64,000 bases of DNA from Neoactinobaculum massilliense (GTDB taxonomy: Bacteria > Actinomycetota > Actinomycetes > Actinomycetales > Actinomycetaceae). The notes beneath the pieces were generated by a model. The model saw only the letters and a program-made list of their open reading frames with translations. It was not told the origin of the DNA and searched no databases. Position numbers and translations under genes: made by a program. The stretch is taken from NCBI RefSeq assembly GCF_900604955.1, contig NZ_UWPE01000002.1, positions 124,001-188,000 on the forward strand, given 5' to 3'. Below, in pieces: positions 47,287 through 56,858 of this stretch (its first letter is position 1; the number at the start of each line of letters is the position of its first letter).

Positions 47287-48261
47287 TTAGTCCTCAACTT
47301 CTTGGATATGCACATATGCGCCGTGAACAATTGAGGCGTAAATATCGCGTGTCTCAAGTCCGTGCTCGTGGGCGTAGTCCGATGCGGCCAAGGGGAGCAG
47401 TGACGTTTCGGTCATGCCCGGCGCGATATTGATGTCAATGAGCACGGGGCCACGCTCGCCAAGGATGTAATCAATTCGCGCCAAGTCTCTCAATCCGAGT
47501 GCGCGGAATGCAGCAGTTGCGGAATCGCGCAGTGCCTCCTGCTCTGTTTCCGTGAGGTCGGCCGGAATATAGTACTCGGCACGCCCGGGTTGGTAACGAG
47601 CCTCGTAGTCATAGAGCCCTTCCGAAACTTGGATTTCAACGGGAGGAAGCACAACAAGCTCACCGTCGATCTCCACCAGGCTGACAGCGATCTCTCGTCC
47701 GCTCACGAACTCTTCAAGATGTGCCTCAGGATAGTAGGCGAAGCAATCCACCATGGCTCGCGGAAGATCAGCGACTGAATCTACCGCCGTGACGCCGAGT
47801 GAGGAACCGCCGACCGCTGGTTTCGTGACCAGTGGTAAGCCGAAGTTCTCTTCAATGAGGCTAAGCATTCCGGTAACGCCCACTTCTCTAAAGAGCGCCT
47901 CCGGAATCGAGAGGGACCGCGGTACCTGGATGTTGCGATCGCGGAGGAGAGATTGGGCTACCGTCTTATTAGATGCCAAACGTGCAGCGATCGTTGTGGA
48001 TCCGATGTACGGAATACCGGAGAGTTCGAGGAGGGACTGAATGGCTCCATCTTCACCGGTGACGCCATGGACTAGGGGCCACGCGAGGGTTGGTGACATC
48101 GAATTGAGACGAGCCAGCAGGTTGCCGTCTACGTCTAATACTTTGGTTTGAAATCCTGCTTCGCGAAAATCGGATGCCACCCGGCGAGCGGAACGCAGCG
48201 AGACGGAACGCTCGTGGGTGAATCCTCCTGCCAAGATGGCAACGGTAATTGGGGTAGTCAT
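47287..48261 (-). CDS. D-alanine--D-alanine ligase-like ATP-grasp enzyme
   Basis: The 324-residue enzyme has the ATP-grasp pattern of Ddl: ILAGGFTHERSVSL, HGVTGEDGAIQSLLELSGIPYIGS, KPAVGGSSLGV and the metal-binding end INIAPGMTETSL where Ddl usually reads EVNTLPGMT. It probably joins D-Ala units for the wall or a related pair. Ddl-like genes next to parB occur in some Actinomycetaceae and Bifidobacteria relatives. ATG 48261 has AAAGGA upstream. A GGCTAGT tandem repeat lies 36 bases upstream of it. A second, canonical Ddl may exist elsewhere. Confidence 0.82.
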   Translation of the reverse strand: MTTPITVAILAGGFTHERSVSLRSARRVASDFREAGFQTKVLDVDGNLLARLNSMSPTLAWPLVHGVTGEDGAIQSLLELSGIPYIGSTTIAARLASNKTVAQSLLRDRNIQVPRSLSIPEALFREVGVTGMLSLIEENFGLPLVTKPAVGGSSLGVTAVDSVADLPRAMVDCFAYYPEAHLEEFVSGREIAVSLVEIDGELVVLPPVEIQVSEGLYDYEARYQPGRAEYYIPADLTETEQEALRDSATAAFRALGLRDLARIDYILGERGPVLIDINIAPGMTETSLLPLAASDYAHEHGLETRDIYASIVHGAYVHIQEVED

Positions 48262-48295
48262 GACAATCCTTTGGGTAAACGACAGTGTGTTTGCT

Positions 48296-48333
<38 letters not shown>

Positions 48334-48349
48334 GTTGAAGTGCGATGCG

Positions 48350-48365
48350 TGTTTCACGTGAAACA
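48350..48365. promoter_or_regulatory. parS site 5
   Basis: A perfect TGTTTCACGTGAAACA lies between the Ddl-like gene and the aminotransferase gene, 18 bases from the heptamer repeat. Confidence 0.95.
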
Positions 48366-48508
48366 TTCGAGGTCGCCCGGTGAATACTTCGGTGATGAGC
48401 ATGGCAAGACTGTCAGCGCATATCGTGCGCCGCTAACTTAATAAAGCTATACGAACCCAGTTCGTCAGCCCCACTATCTAATTCGCGAGCCTCGATGCGC
48501 ATCTCTGA

Positions 48509-49798
48509 TCAATCTCGCGGGGCATCATTTGCGGATATATCCCGCTGTTCATGATCCGTGCCAAACAGCTCGGCCAACTCCGCTTCCGCCGAAACGACTT
48601 CACCGAGCCGGCGAACCCCCTCGATGATCTGTTCCTCGGTGGGGTAGCAGAAGGAGAGCCGCATATGATCGCCTCCTTGACCATCCGCGTAGAACGCGGT
48701 GCCAGACACGTAGGCCACCAGGTGTGTCACAGCCCGGGGAAGCATGGCGTGTGCATCAAGTCCTCCGGGAAGTTTCACCCAGGTGTAGAATCCGCCTGTC
48801 GGCGTATTCCACTGGCACATGGGAAGGTACTTGGAGAGGGCATTCTGCATGGCCTCGCCGCGGCTCCGATACATCGTGCGGTAGGAACTGATCTGTCCAT
48901 ACCAGTCGTAGGTGCGTAGGTATTCGGCAATGGCCAACTGTCCGAACTTATTCGGGCAGAGAATTGCATTTTCATTAGCGAGCGTAATACGTGCGCTAAC
49001 GGCCGAGGGGGCGAGTGCCCATCCGATTCGAAATCCCGGTGCAAAGGTCTTAGAAAAACTGCCGAGGTATACCACGCCGTCGGGATTGAGTGACTGTAAC
49101 GCGGGGAGTGGATCGCCGTCGAATCCAAGTAGTCCGTACGGATTATCCTCAACGATCAGTACGTGATGGCGCTGGCAAATCTCAACGATCTGCGGCCGTC
49201 GCTCCGCGCTCAGTGACACGCCCGCCGGATTATGGAAGTTCGGGATTGTGTAGAGGAATTTAATGGGACGACCCTCGGCCTCAAGCTTCACGATGGTCGA
49301 TTCGAGTGCCTCCGGAATGAGTCCGTTTGCGTCGAGTGGCACGTGAACCACGCTGGCCTGATACGTTCGGAACGTCCCCAGTGCGCCAACGTAGGAAAGC
49401 GCTTCCGCCAGAATTACGTCGCCGGGATTAATGAAGATTTCTGTGATGAGATCGAGCGCCTGCTGGCTGCCGGTTGTAATCGTGATGTCATCGGGATGGC
49501 CGTGAATACCGTCCGGCCGCATGACCTCGGCAATCATTTCGCGTAGCGATTCCTCGCCTTGGCCACCGCCGTATTGCAGGGCGGCGGTGCCGTGCTCGCG
49601 TACCAGCTTGGCCATCATGTTCGCTAGAAAGTCGAGCGGAAGGCCCGCAATATTGGGCATACCGCCTGCCAGTGACACCACCTCCGGCCGGCTTGCCACG
49701 GCAAAGAGACTTCGGACCTCCGATTGCAGCATTCCCAGTGCGCGATCCGCGTACACGTTGTACCACGGGTCCATTCGCGTTGCTTGAGTGCGAGACAT
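48509..49798 (-). CDS. PLP-dependent class I/II aminotransferase
   Basis: The 429-residue enzyme has the fold-type I string YLGSFSKTFAPGFRIGW with the PLP-binding Lys, and TIPNFHNPAGVSLS, VEDNPYGLL. It resembles 2-aminoadipate or valine-pyruvate aminotransferases (LysN-like). No GntR domain is fused. The substrate is not clear; no pathway genes are adjacent. ATG 49798 is chosen because AAAGGAGG lies just upstream; a longer frame starts at 49819. Confidence 0.9.
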   Translation of the reverse strand: MSRTQATRMDPWYNVYADRALGMLQSEVRSLFAVASRPEVVSLAGGMPNIAGLPLDFLANMMAKLVREHGTAALQYGGGQGEESLREMIAEVMRPDGIHGHPDDITITTGSQQALDLITEIFINPGDVILAEALSYVGALGTFRTYQASVVHVPLDANGLIPEALESTIVKLEAEGRPIKFLYTIPNFHNPAGVSLSAERRPQIVEICQRHHVLIVEDNPYGLLGFDGDPLPALQSLNPDGVVYLGSFSKTFAPGFRIGWALAPSAVSARITLANENAILCPNKFGQLAIAEYLRTYDWYGQISSYRTMYRSRGEAMQNALSKYLPMCQWNTPTGGFYTWVKLPGGLDAHAMLPRAVTHLVAYVSGTAFYADGQGGDHMRLSFCYPTEEQIIEGVRRLGEVVSAEAELAELFGTDHEQRDISANDAPRD

Positions 49799-50052
49799 GC
49801 TCCTCCTTTCCGAGAACACCTTGGAAATCCTGCCACAGCTGGTGACACGGCGGGTGGAGCAGCCGTACCTCGGAATATGGGGAATGGTCGGAAAATCTAC
49901 GTATGGTACGACGCCGCTGCGCTTACGTAGTAAATTTACCGGGGTTGTTCGTGGAAGAACTCTGTGGTGGAACCAGGCTGGATGTGAAGGGTTTCGTTTT
50001 CCCGGATTTACCTGGCTGGTTTCCGGGGGCCTCGCGTCAGACTCTTTACCGA

Positions 50053-50436
50053 CTAATCCGTTTCGGGTTTCCCAGCGAAAACCGCAAGCAGTTTCCGGCG
50101 AATCTCAAGTTTGGGCATCATGCCCTCAAAACGCGCGCACTCGTTTCCCTGCTCGTCCAACGCCACGATGGTGGGTACCCACCGCAAGGTGGGAATAACA
50201 GCGGCAAGAGAGGGGTCCGCGGGAGTATCGCCCGGCTCGGTGCCCTCGATTGTCTCAGCGCCACCAAGGTCAATCGCCGCACCCGCAATTTTCACGCCGG
50301 GCGCAAGGCGTGCCATATCGATGAGTGTCTCTTCAAAAATACGACTCATGGGTGCCGTAGGAGGGGACCAGGCTGCGCCGAAGAATGCCAACGTATAGTG
50401 CGGCCGCGTTTCAGAGGATTCGGCCGCACCAGACAA
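50053..50436 (-). CDS. Thioredoxin-fold protein without CxxC
   Basis: The 127-residue protein follows the thioredoxin pattern: a strand YTLAFFGAAW, then SPPTAPM where WCGPC is expected, and a cis-Pro loop WVPTIVALDEQGNE. Neither catalytic Cys is present (WSPPT at residues 23-27), though one Cys occurs later at about residue 101. The start is a TTG at 50436 with AGGAG three bases upstream. It stands 11 bases downstream of trxB, where actinobacteria normally have trxA. It cannot be a redox-active thioredoxin in the usual sense. Confidence 0.75.
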   Translation of the reverse strand: MSGAAESSETRPHYTLAFFGAAWSPPTAPMSRIFEETLIDMARLAPGVKIAGAAIDLGGAETIEGTEPGDTPADPSLAAVIPTLRWVPTIVALDEQGNECARFEGMMPKLEIRRKLLAVFAGKPETD

Positions 50437-50447
50437 TGACTCCTGCT

Positions 50448-51599
50448 TTACTCGGCCGAATTTCCAGTGCTGGCAGCGGCACTATTGGCGGATAGCGCCG
50501 TATCACCAATGACGGCGCTATCCGGCTGGGAGGCATTGTCCTTTGCCTGCCCGTTCTCCGCCGTCTGCGTATCGCTCGCCGCCGGTGTGCCACCCGTTGT
50601 CTGCCCGTCAGCAGAGTTCTGCCCGTCAGCAAGGCTCTGTCTCGCAGCGAGGGCCAGCGCCGACTGCTGCTCAAGATAGTGCTGCGCGTCAAGAGCTGCG
50701 CGCGCACCGGTACCCGCGGCGGTGATGGCCTGGCAGTACACGTGATCTACCACGTCCCCGGCGGCGAATACGCCGGGCAGGGAGGTGGCCGTGCCGGGTT
50801 CCTGCACCACGATGTAGCCGTGATCATCCAGCTGCACCTGGCCGCCCAGAATGTCCGTGCGAGGCTCCTGACCGATGGCAACGAATACGCCGCCCACCGG
50901 CAGGGTGTGCTCTTCGCCCGTCTGGGTGTCGCGTAGCACCACCGCGTTGGCCGAACCACCATCTTCGCCCAGGATATCCACCACCTGGGAATTCCAGTGC
51001 ATTTCCACTTTCGGGTCCGCCAGCAGCCGGTCCGCCATGATTTTGGATGCGCGGAGCTCATCCCGCCGGTGAATGACGTGCACCTTGCTGGCGAAGCGGG
51101 TGAGGAACAGGGCGTCCGTGACGGCCGAATCGCCCCCGCCCACCACGGCGATCTCCTGGTCCTTGAAGAAGAAACCATCGCAGGTGGCACAGTAGGAGAC
51201 GCCGCGGGCGGAGAACTGCGCCTCGCCATCCAGGCCCAACTTCCGGTACGCGGAACCGAGCGACAGAATGACCGTGCGGGCGCGATATACGGCGTCGTCA
51301 TCGGTGCGCAGCACCTTGACGTCACCCTCCAGTTGGAAGTCCGTGACGTCCTCGTAGATCATTTCAGCGCCGAATTTTTCGGCCTGCTCCTGCATCTTGG
51401 TCATGAGGTCGGGGCCGAAAATGCCCTCGGGGAAGCCCGGGAAGTTCTCCACGGTGGTGGTGCGCATAAGGGCGCCACCGGCGTCGATTGCACCGCCGAT
51501 CACCAGGGGATTGAGGCCTGCGCGCGCGGCGTAGAGGGCCGCGGTCCAGCCCGCCGGGCCGGAGCCAACAATGATGACATCCCGAATTTCTTCGCTCAT
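50448..51599 (-). CDS. trxB: Thioredoxin reductase
   Basis: The 383-residue flavoenzyme has FAD- and NADPH-binding motifs GSGPAGWTAALYAARA and GGGDSAVTDALFL, the redox pair CATCDG and the C-terminal FAD motif GVFAAGDVVD. The core ends near residue 315; a Ser/Ala/Asp/Gln-rich tail of about 60 residues follows, which is unusual. ATG 51599 has GGAAAGGAAG upstream; longer frames to 51707 have no such site. It is followed by the CxxC-less thioredoxin-fold gene. Confidence 0.95.
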   Translation of the reverse strand: MSEEIRDVIIVGSGPAGWTAALYAARAGLNPLVIGGAIDAGGALMRTTTVENFPGFPEGIFGPDLMTKMQEQAEKFGAEMIYEDVTDFQLEGDVKVLRTDDDAVYRARTVILSLGSAYRKLGLDGEAQFSARGVSYCATCDGFFFKDQEIAVVGGGDSAVTDALFLTRFASKVHVIHRRDELRASKIMADRLLADPKVEMHWNSQVVDILGEDGGSANAVVLRDTQTGEEHTLPVGGVFVAIGQEPRTDILGGQVQLDDHGYIVVQEPGTATSLPGVFAAGDVVDHVYCQAITAAGTGARAALDAQHYLEQQSALALAARQSLADGQNSADGQTTGGTPAASDTQTAENGQAKDNASQPDSAVIGDTALSANSAAASTGNSAE

Positions 51600-51862
51600 G
51601 GCTTCCTTTCCTTCGGCACCGGGTATTCCCGGCCCTATTCGACGCCGCACTCGAGCGCCGTCGCTTACGCAACCATATTTGACCGGCCGGTATTCTGTGG
51701 CATTCAACGTTAGAAGCGCGCTGCCCGCAACGTGCGTCGCTAACAGTGCGGGCGCCGCTGGTAGCGCGGGCGGCTAGCGGCGGCTGGATACTTTCCGGCG
51801 AAGTGACGGCCGGCGCAAGCAGCCGGCCTCATAAGCAGCCGCTCACGCGACGCACGGCCATC

Positions 51863-53953
51863 CTACTTAACCGTGATCTCCGAAATATCCAGCTGGTACT
51901 TGCCCTCGGCATTGGTGGGCAGGTCTGTGACCCAGAGAATAATTGTGTCTGTGGTAATCGGGCTGGAGGCGGTGAGGGTGGTGTCCCCATTCATCGACCC
52001 CTCGGCCAACACGGTGCCAGCATTGGGCGCGTCTGCGGTGGTGTCACGCCACTGGATATTTCCGCCGCTACCCTGCACACCCAGCGTGACCGAGCTGACC
52101 TGCGCCGGCGCGCTGAGCTTGATCGCGAACCCCATGCCTTCCTTGACCAGGCCGAACTTGGAGTTACGCAGGTAGTAGTAGGTGGAATACACCGTACTTG
52201 GATCGCCGTCCACCAGGAGTCCCGCCGTCCCGGGCGAATCCTGGTTGGGATCCGTGGTGAGCGGGTTGAGTACCGTTGCCGATGCGATCGACGCCGTCGC
52301 GGCCGCGGTAGGTGAAGGCGTTGCGGAGGGCGTATCCGACGCCGCACTGGTTCCGGGCGCCGAGATCGTGGGTTTCGTAATATTCGGCTGCGCAAGCGGA
52401 CGGAGCAGTGAGGTCACAGCCCACACGCCGAGCAGGACCACCAGCAGAATCGAACCGACCAGCACAATCCAGGACGGGTTGAAGAGACGTTCGCCGCGTG
52501 CATTCTTCGGATAATCGCGTTTGTTGGGGCGGGCAGGATGCGTGGGGCGTGCGCCAGAAGCTGCGGGCTGACTTGCACCCATGCGTTCAGCCACGGGCTT
52601 GCGGGTGGGGTGGGTGGCTCGGTCCGACGCCGTCGTACGAACGGAAGCGGGCTGTCCTCCAGGTGTACCCGCGTGCGAATCAGCCGCACGGTTGGGTGCG
52701 GAGGCCGGGCTGGATACGGATGCGGTGACCGGCGTGAACACGGCCGTGGGCGCGCCAGTGGCGTCCTCGGTATCGGTGCGCTGATTTTGTGCTGCACCGT
52801 CGTGAGTGGCGGCCGAGGCATTCGCGCGATCTTGGGTGCCGGGGGCAGCCTCCGCTGGAGTGGTGCCTGCAGCCTGAAGCGTGTCAGCTGCGCGAGTCTG
52901 GATAACGGGTAGCTGCGCGGTGTGTACGGGACTATCCGTGGTGTGCCAATGCGGATGCAGGTCCACCGGTGCCACGGGGACGATACCCAGTTCCGTGTCC
53001 GGGTTGCCCGCGCTGCCGCCCACTGCGGGAAGCACCGGCTGGGACATAGATTCTGTGGCGCTGGAATCGGTACCTGCCGCGCCATCGTCCGCATCGTCAG
53101 CAGGCTGGCCGGCAGCGGATTGGGCCTTCCTCGTCTGTTCTGCCAGCGCCTCCGCCCTCCCCGCGGCGGCTGCCTGCTCCGCCGTGAATCCAGGCCAGCG
53201 GTTCGGGTTGAGCCGCGCCGCGCGTGTCTCGGCAATGACGGCGGGATTTACCGCCTCCCAGGGGGCCAGGACGCGCACCACCTCACCCGGGGAGAGGAGA
53301 CCTAGGGCGGACCTGGCGCGGTCCATGAGCACGGTGGCCGCACCGGACAAATTTATGTCCGCGGCTTCCTTCAGGACGTTTTCGCTGGTGTGGCCCACCA
53401 CGAGGGAGGCGAAGAAGGTGGCGAGGCCCTGTGCTTCCGCTTTATCGGCTTCCGCGAAGGTCAGGCTGGATGTGTCCACGCCCGCCAGGACGGCGCGCAT
53501 GCCCACCCCATCCAGATATACCTCGCCCTGATCGCCAACACGCACCAGGGTGGCGTCCATGGCCAGGTGGCGAATACCGCGCACCGCAATGGAAGAAATA
53601 ATGGAGGCCACCTCGCCGGTCACGGCGGCTGCCTGCTCCGGCGCCATCGGCTGGCCGCCGGTGAGTGCGGATAGCGGGGTGCCCAGCGGTAATTCGGTGA
53701 CCACAAAATCGGCGCCGACGGAAAGAATCTGGACCACACGTCCGTCGTCGATGAGGGAGGCGCGCCGCGCGGCATCCAGCACCTCAGCGCGCCGCGGTAC
53801 ATTGCCGAGCGCAATGATACGCACGGAGCGATCCAACACTTCGTCCACGGCGTACCACTGGGTGACTTCGGGTAGCCCGTACTGCTCGGGGAACAATTCG
53901 ACCAGCTGGTAACGGCTAGCCAGTCGATCCCCCACGCGTCCGATGGTATCCAC
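51863..53953 (-). CDS. MviN-type pseudokinase with extracellular discoidin-like domain
   Basis: The 696-residue protein has a kinase-fold N-half (about 10-250). The catalytic loop reads HLAMDATLVRVGDQGEVYLDGVG where an active kinase has HRDLKPEN and DFG, so it should be inactive. A long Ala/Thr/Pro-rich linker, one membrane helix (about 497-520) and an outer domain (about 560-696) that resembles galactose-binding/discoidin modules follow. The same three parts are fused after MurJ in Mycobacterium MviN (Rv3910), but no MurJ portion is present here. GTG 53953 has GAAGGAGG upstream. Partner of FhaA is a likely role. Confidence 0.78.
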   Translation of the reverse strand: MDTIGRVGDRLASRYQLVELFPEQYGLPEVTQWYAVDEVLDRSVRIIALGNVPRRAEVLDAARRASLIDDGRVVQILSVGADFVVTELPLGTPLSALTGGQPMAPEQAAAVTGEVASIISSIAVRGIRHLAMDATLVRVGDQGEVYLDGVGMRAVLAGVDTSSLTFAEADKAEAQGLATFFASLVVGHTSENVLKEAADINLSGAATVLMDRARSALGLLSPGEVVRVLAPWEAVNPAVIAETRAARLNPNRWPGFTAEQAAAAGRAEALAEQTRKAQSAAGQPADDADDGAAGTDSSATESMSQPVLPAVGGSAGNPDTELGIVPVAPVDLHPHWHTTDSPVHTAQLPVIQTRAADTLQAAGTTPAEAAPGTQDRANASAATHDGAAQNQRTDTEDATGAPTAVFTPVTASVSSPASAPNRAADSHAGTPGGQPASVRTTASDRATHPTRKPVAERMGASQPAASGARPTHPARPNKRDYPKNARGERLFNPSWIVLVGSILLVVLLGVWAVTSLLRPLAQPNITKPTISAPGTSAASDTPSATPSPTAAATASIASATVLNPLTTDPNQDSPGTAGLLVDGDPSTVYSTYYYLRNSKFGLVKEGMGFAIKLSAPAQVSSVTLGVQGSGGNIQWRDTTADAPNAGTVLAEGSMNGDTTLTASSPITTDTIILWVTDLPTNAEGKYQLDISEITVK

Positions 53954-54081
53954 GCGTCCTCCTTCAATTCGCGGCCATCATACCGACAACGGCACGCGCG
54001 GGTGTGTATTCCGTGCGACGCCGGCCGAGATCTCCTGGGCATCACCGCGGGGCGTGCAGCTGGAGGGAATGGCTCGCTGAA

Positions 54082-56289
54082 CTAGAGGGTGGCGTTTCGC
54101 GGTTCAAGCGGAGCGGTGGACACCGGCTGTGAACGACGGCCCTTCCGCATGGACTGCACTACGCCGAATACCAGCACGCCGGCCACAATGACCGCGCCAA
54201 CAAGCATGCCGGTGGACTCCCAGGTGGAGCGCACGCGTACCGTGATTTCCTGGCTACTCCCTAGTTGCTCCCCGCTACTGTTGCTCACGCTGCCGCGCAC
54301 GGTGAGATTGCCGGAGCCGGCCGCGCGAATGGGGACGGAGGCGCTCAATGTGGAGGCGGGCGGAACGGTGAGCGTAACCGAATCCTGCGGGTCAATACGG
54401 AGGTCCGGGGCCGTGAGCGTCACGTTGACCGTCACCGGCATCGGTAAGAGGTTGCGCACATGTACCGGTAACTCGGTATTTTCGGCGATGACGTTGATGG
54501 GGGAGGAGGGGCGTACGGACACGGCGGAGGTGAGCCGGCGGCCCTCGACGACGACGGCGTTGCGGAGCTTGCCGCGGGTGGCGGTGGCGTCCCGAAGTGT
54601 TGTGGCGAGGGTGCGGTAGAGCGAGGCGTCGTTCGGACCGGTAATCACGGCCGGGTCCGCAAGGATGCTCGCCATTGCGGCGACGCCGGCGTGGGCATTC
54701 GCGACCGATTGCTGCTCGGTGGCCGTGGCCTCGCCGCTCTGAGCGGATGTGGCCGGTAGCGTTAATTCGCTGGTCGCTTCACTGTCCAGCAGTTCGGAGA
54801 CGGTGGACGGCTGGATCCAGGGAGCGGACATGAGCGCCGCGATGGTGGCGCTCATGGATTCGGCGGAGAGCGCCGAATCCGCGCCGGCGCTGGCCGGCGC
54901 GTCCGCTCCCCATACGCGCTGATCGGGCCGGTCAACGGTGAGCAGTTGAGCCCGCTGGTCATTGGGCCGTTCGAGATATGCGGACGCGGAGAGCGCCAGC
55001 ACCATCTGCCGCGCATCGAGTGCGCTGAGTGTCACCTTTGTTCCATCGGCGGTGAGCTGCCCGGCAAGCGCGGCCGACATCTGCGGATCCGCCACGAGAG
55101 CGTCCGTGGATGTGCTCGCTGCCGGCGTGCTTGCGGTGCTGCCGGCCGCCGGAGTAGTCGTGCTGTTTGCCGTGCCTGTTGCCGCCTCGTCCGTCGTCGT
55201 CCCGGAATCTGCGTTTCCATTGACAAGGCTGTGCGCGTCCGGCGTCCACCACATGTTTTGCGTGTAGGTGCCCTGATTCGCGCCGATAATCACGGCTTTC
55301 GTGCCCGCCTGAGTGGCTGCGGATACCGTGGCCGCGTCAGCATTTTGCGGCAGCAGCGCCACATCCGTGCGCCCCGGAATGCTTCGGGCAGCCGTCGCGG
55401 CGATCGTGGTGGCCGACGTGAGTAGTGTCCCGTTACCCGCGTGCGTGAGGGCTGCCGCATCGGCGTCGCCGGCGGGAAGGTAGAGCACCTCATTCGTATC
55501 GGAGGTGGCGAAGGGGACTAGTGCGGCACGGTAGGGCGAATATGTGTCGGTACTGCGCCCATTGCGGGCCGTTTTTCCACTACCGGACGCGGTGGTGGCA
55601 GTAAACAGGGGATCCACAGCCGCCGTGACTCCGGGCTGGGTGAGCGTGGACAATAAATCGGTGAGGCGGCTGGCCGGTTCACCGGACCACGCCTCGCCCT
55701 CCGCTGCCTGGTTGACGCCAGCCCACGTGCCGGGCAGAGCGGACAATTCTGCGGCCGATGGCACTACAGGCACCACCACGCCCGCACGTGTGGGCGTGAC
55801 AGACGTGGGTGCGGCCACCACCACGGAACGATCAGACACCGCCGTGCCCTCCGCCAGTACGGTCACCTGGATACCGTGGGGACCCCACGATTGCGTTGAC
55901 CACCGCAGATCAGCGCGGGGCACGGTGAAGCTAAGCGTGACGGATTTTCCGGCGGGAACTTTCCTATCGCTGGTTTGCTGTGCCACCGTGGCGAGTTGCG
56001 CGCGCCCATCCGCTAGGAAACGCAGCAGGGCCGTGCGGTTTGAGGGCACGCGCGGCTGTGCCTCCAGGGTGGCGGAACTAAGCGTGACCGGATCCCCGCT
56101 ACCGTTGTGCACGGTAGCCGTGACAGATAAATCCTGGTCCGGCTGCAAAAGCGCATCCCCCACGGAGGTGACGGTGACCGTGAGACTGCCCGTATCCGCC
56201 CGCGCGGGCACGGCCATGAGGCCGGCACCCGGTGCGGTGACAAACAGAAGAATCATCGCGGTGAGGGCCAACAGCACGCGGCGTGACAT
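54082..56289 (-). CDS. DUF6049 family secreted/membrane protein
   Basis: The 735-residue protein has a signal peptide (VLLALTAMILLFVTAPGAG, about 4-22), a beta-rich first domain, a Thr/Ala/Ser-rich middle and a C-terminal membrane helix (about 690-712) followed by a short basic tail. This matches the DUF6049 protein (Rv3909 in Mycobacterium tuberculosis) located between the Nudix hydrolase and MviN. Function unknown; it probably faces outward with a lone anchor. ATG 56289 lies directly before the Nudix stop (TAAATG). Confidence 0.88.
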   Translation of the reverse strand: MSRRVLLALTAMILLFVTAPGAGLMAVPARADTGSLTVTVTSVGDALLQPDQDLSVTATVHNGSGDPVTLSSATLEAQPRVPSNRTALLRFLADGRAQLATVAQQTSDRKVPAGKSVTLSFTVPRADLRWSTQSWGPHGIQVTVLAEGTAVSDRSVVVAAPTSVTPTRAGVVVPVVPSAAELSALPGTWAGVNQAAEGEAWSGEPASRLTDLLSTLTQPGVTAAVDPLFTATTASGSGKTARNGRSTDTYSPYRAALVPFATSDTNEVLYLPAGDADAAALTHAGNGTLLTSATTIAATAARSIPGRTDVALLPQNADAATVSAATQAGTKAVIIGANQGTYTQNMWWTPDAHSLVNGNADSGTTTDEAATGTANSTTTPAAGSTASTPAASTSTDALVADPQMSAALAGQLTADGTKVTLSALDARQMVLALSASAYLERPNDQRAQLLTVDRPDQRVWGADAPASAGADSALSAESMSATIAALMSAPWIQPSTVSELLDSEATSELTLPATSAQSGEATATEQQSVANAHAGVAAMASILADPAVITGPNDASLYRTLATTLRDATATRGKLRNAVVVEGRRLTSAVSVRPSSPINVIAENTELPVHVRNLLPMPVTVNVTLTAPDLRIDPQDSVTLTVPPASTLSASVPIRAAGSGNLTVRGSVSNSSGEQLGSSQEITVRVRSTWESTGMLVGAVIVAGVLVFGVVQSMRKGRRSQPVSTAPLEPRNATL

Positions 56290-56817
56290 TTAGTCCTCGC
56301 CTCCCAGGATCTGCAGTGCGGAGGCAATAATGCGGCGCTCATTGGGGTAGGCCAGGCGTCCACTCACCCTGTCCAACCGCACCCATTCGGCGCGTTCAGC
56401 CTCATGATCCGGATCGTTGTCCACCGTGATGGAGCCGGAAAGCGCCTCCATAAGAAAATGGTGGACCACCTTGTGGACGCGGTGATCCGTACCGGAGAAC
56501 CAATAATCAATGGAGGCGAGATGCATGAGCACGCGCCCCGTAATGCCGGTTTCTTCCGCCACCTCGCGTACCGCCGCCTCCCGCGCGGTTTCCCGGCCCT
56601 CCAGGTGGCCTTTTGGCAGGCACCACTCCAGCCGGCCTCCCCGGTTACGCCGGGCGATGACAGCCAGGTAGGCGCGGCCATCCTTAACGGCGACTACTAC
56701 GCCGCCGGCGCTCGTTTCATTCACTACGGGTAGGGCGTGACGGCGCTCCCGGGCGCGCCGGGACCTACCGGCGATCTTCCCCGCGAGGTTCGAGGGGAGG
56801 AGAGCATCTTGAGACAT
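56290..56817 (-). CDS. Nudix hydrolase (MutT4-like)
   Basis: The 175-residue enzyme has a full Nudix box, GHLEGRETAREAAVREVAEETGI (about 93-115), after a basic N-terminus. It hydrolyses a nucleoside diphosphate linked to another group; in mycobacteria the gene here is mutT4. Substrate unknown. ATG 56817 lies 41 bases from the divergent pcnA start. The stop is directly followed by the DUF6049 gene, so both share a transcript. Confidence 0.9.
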   Translation of the reverse strand: MSQDALLPSNLAGKIAGRSRRARERRHALPVVNETSAGGVVVAVKDGRAYLAVIARRNRGGRLEWCLPKGHLEGRETAREAAVREVAEETGITGRVLMHLASIDYWFSGTDHRVHKVVHHFLMEALSGSITVDNDPDHEAERAEWVRLDRVSGRLAYPNERRIIASALQILGGED

Positions 56818-56858
56818 GCCTCAAACATAACAGGTGGACCCGGGCCTACCCGGGAAGG

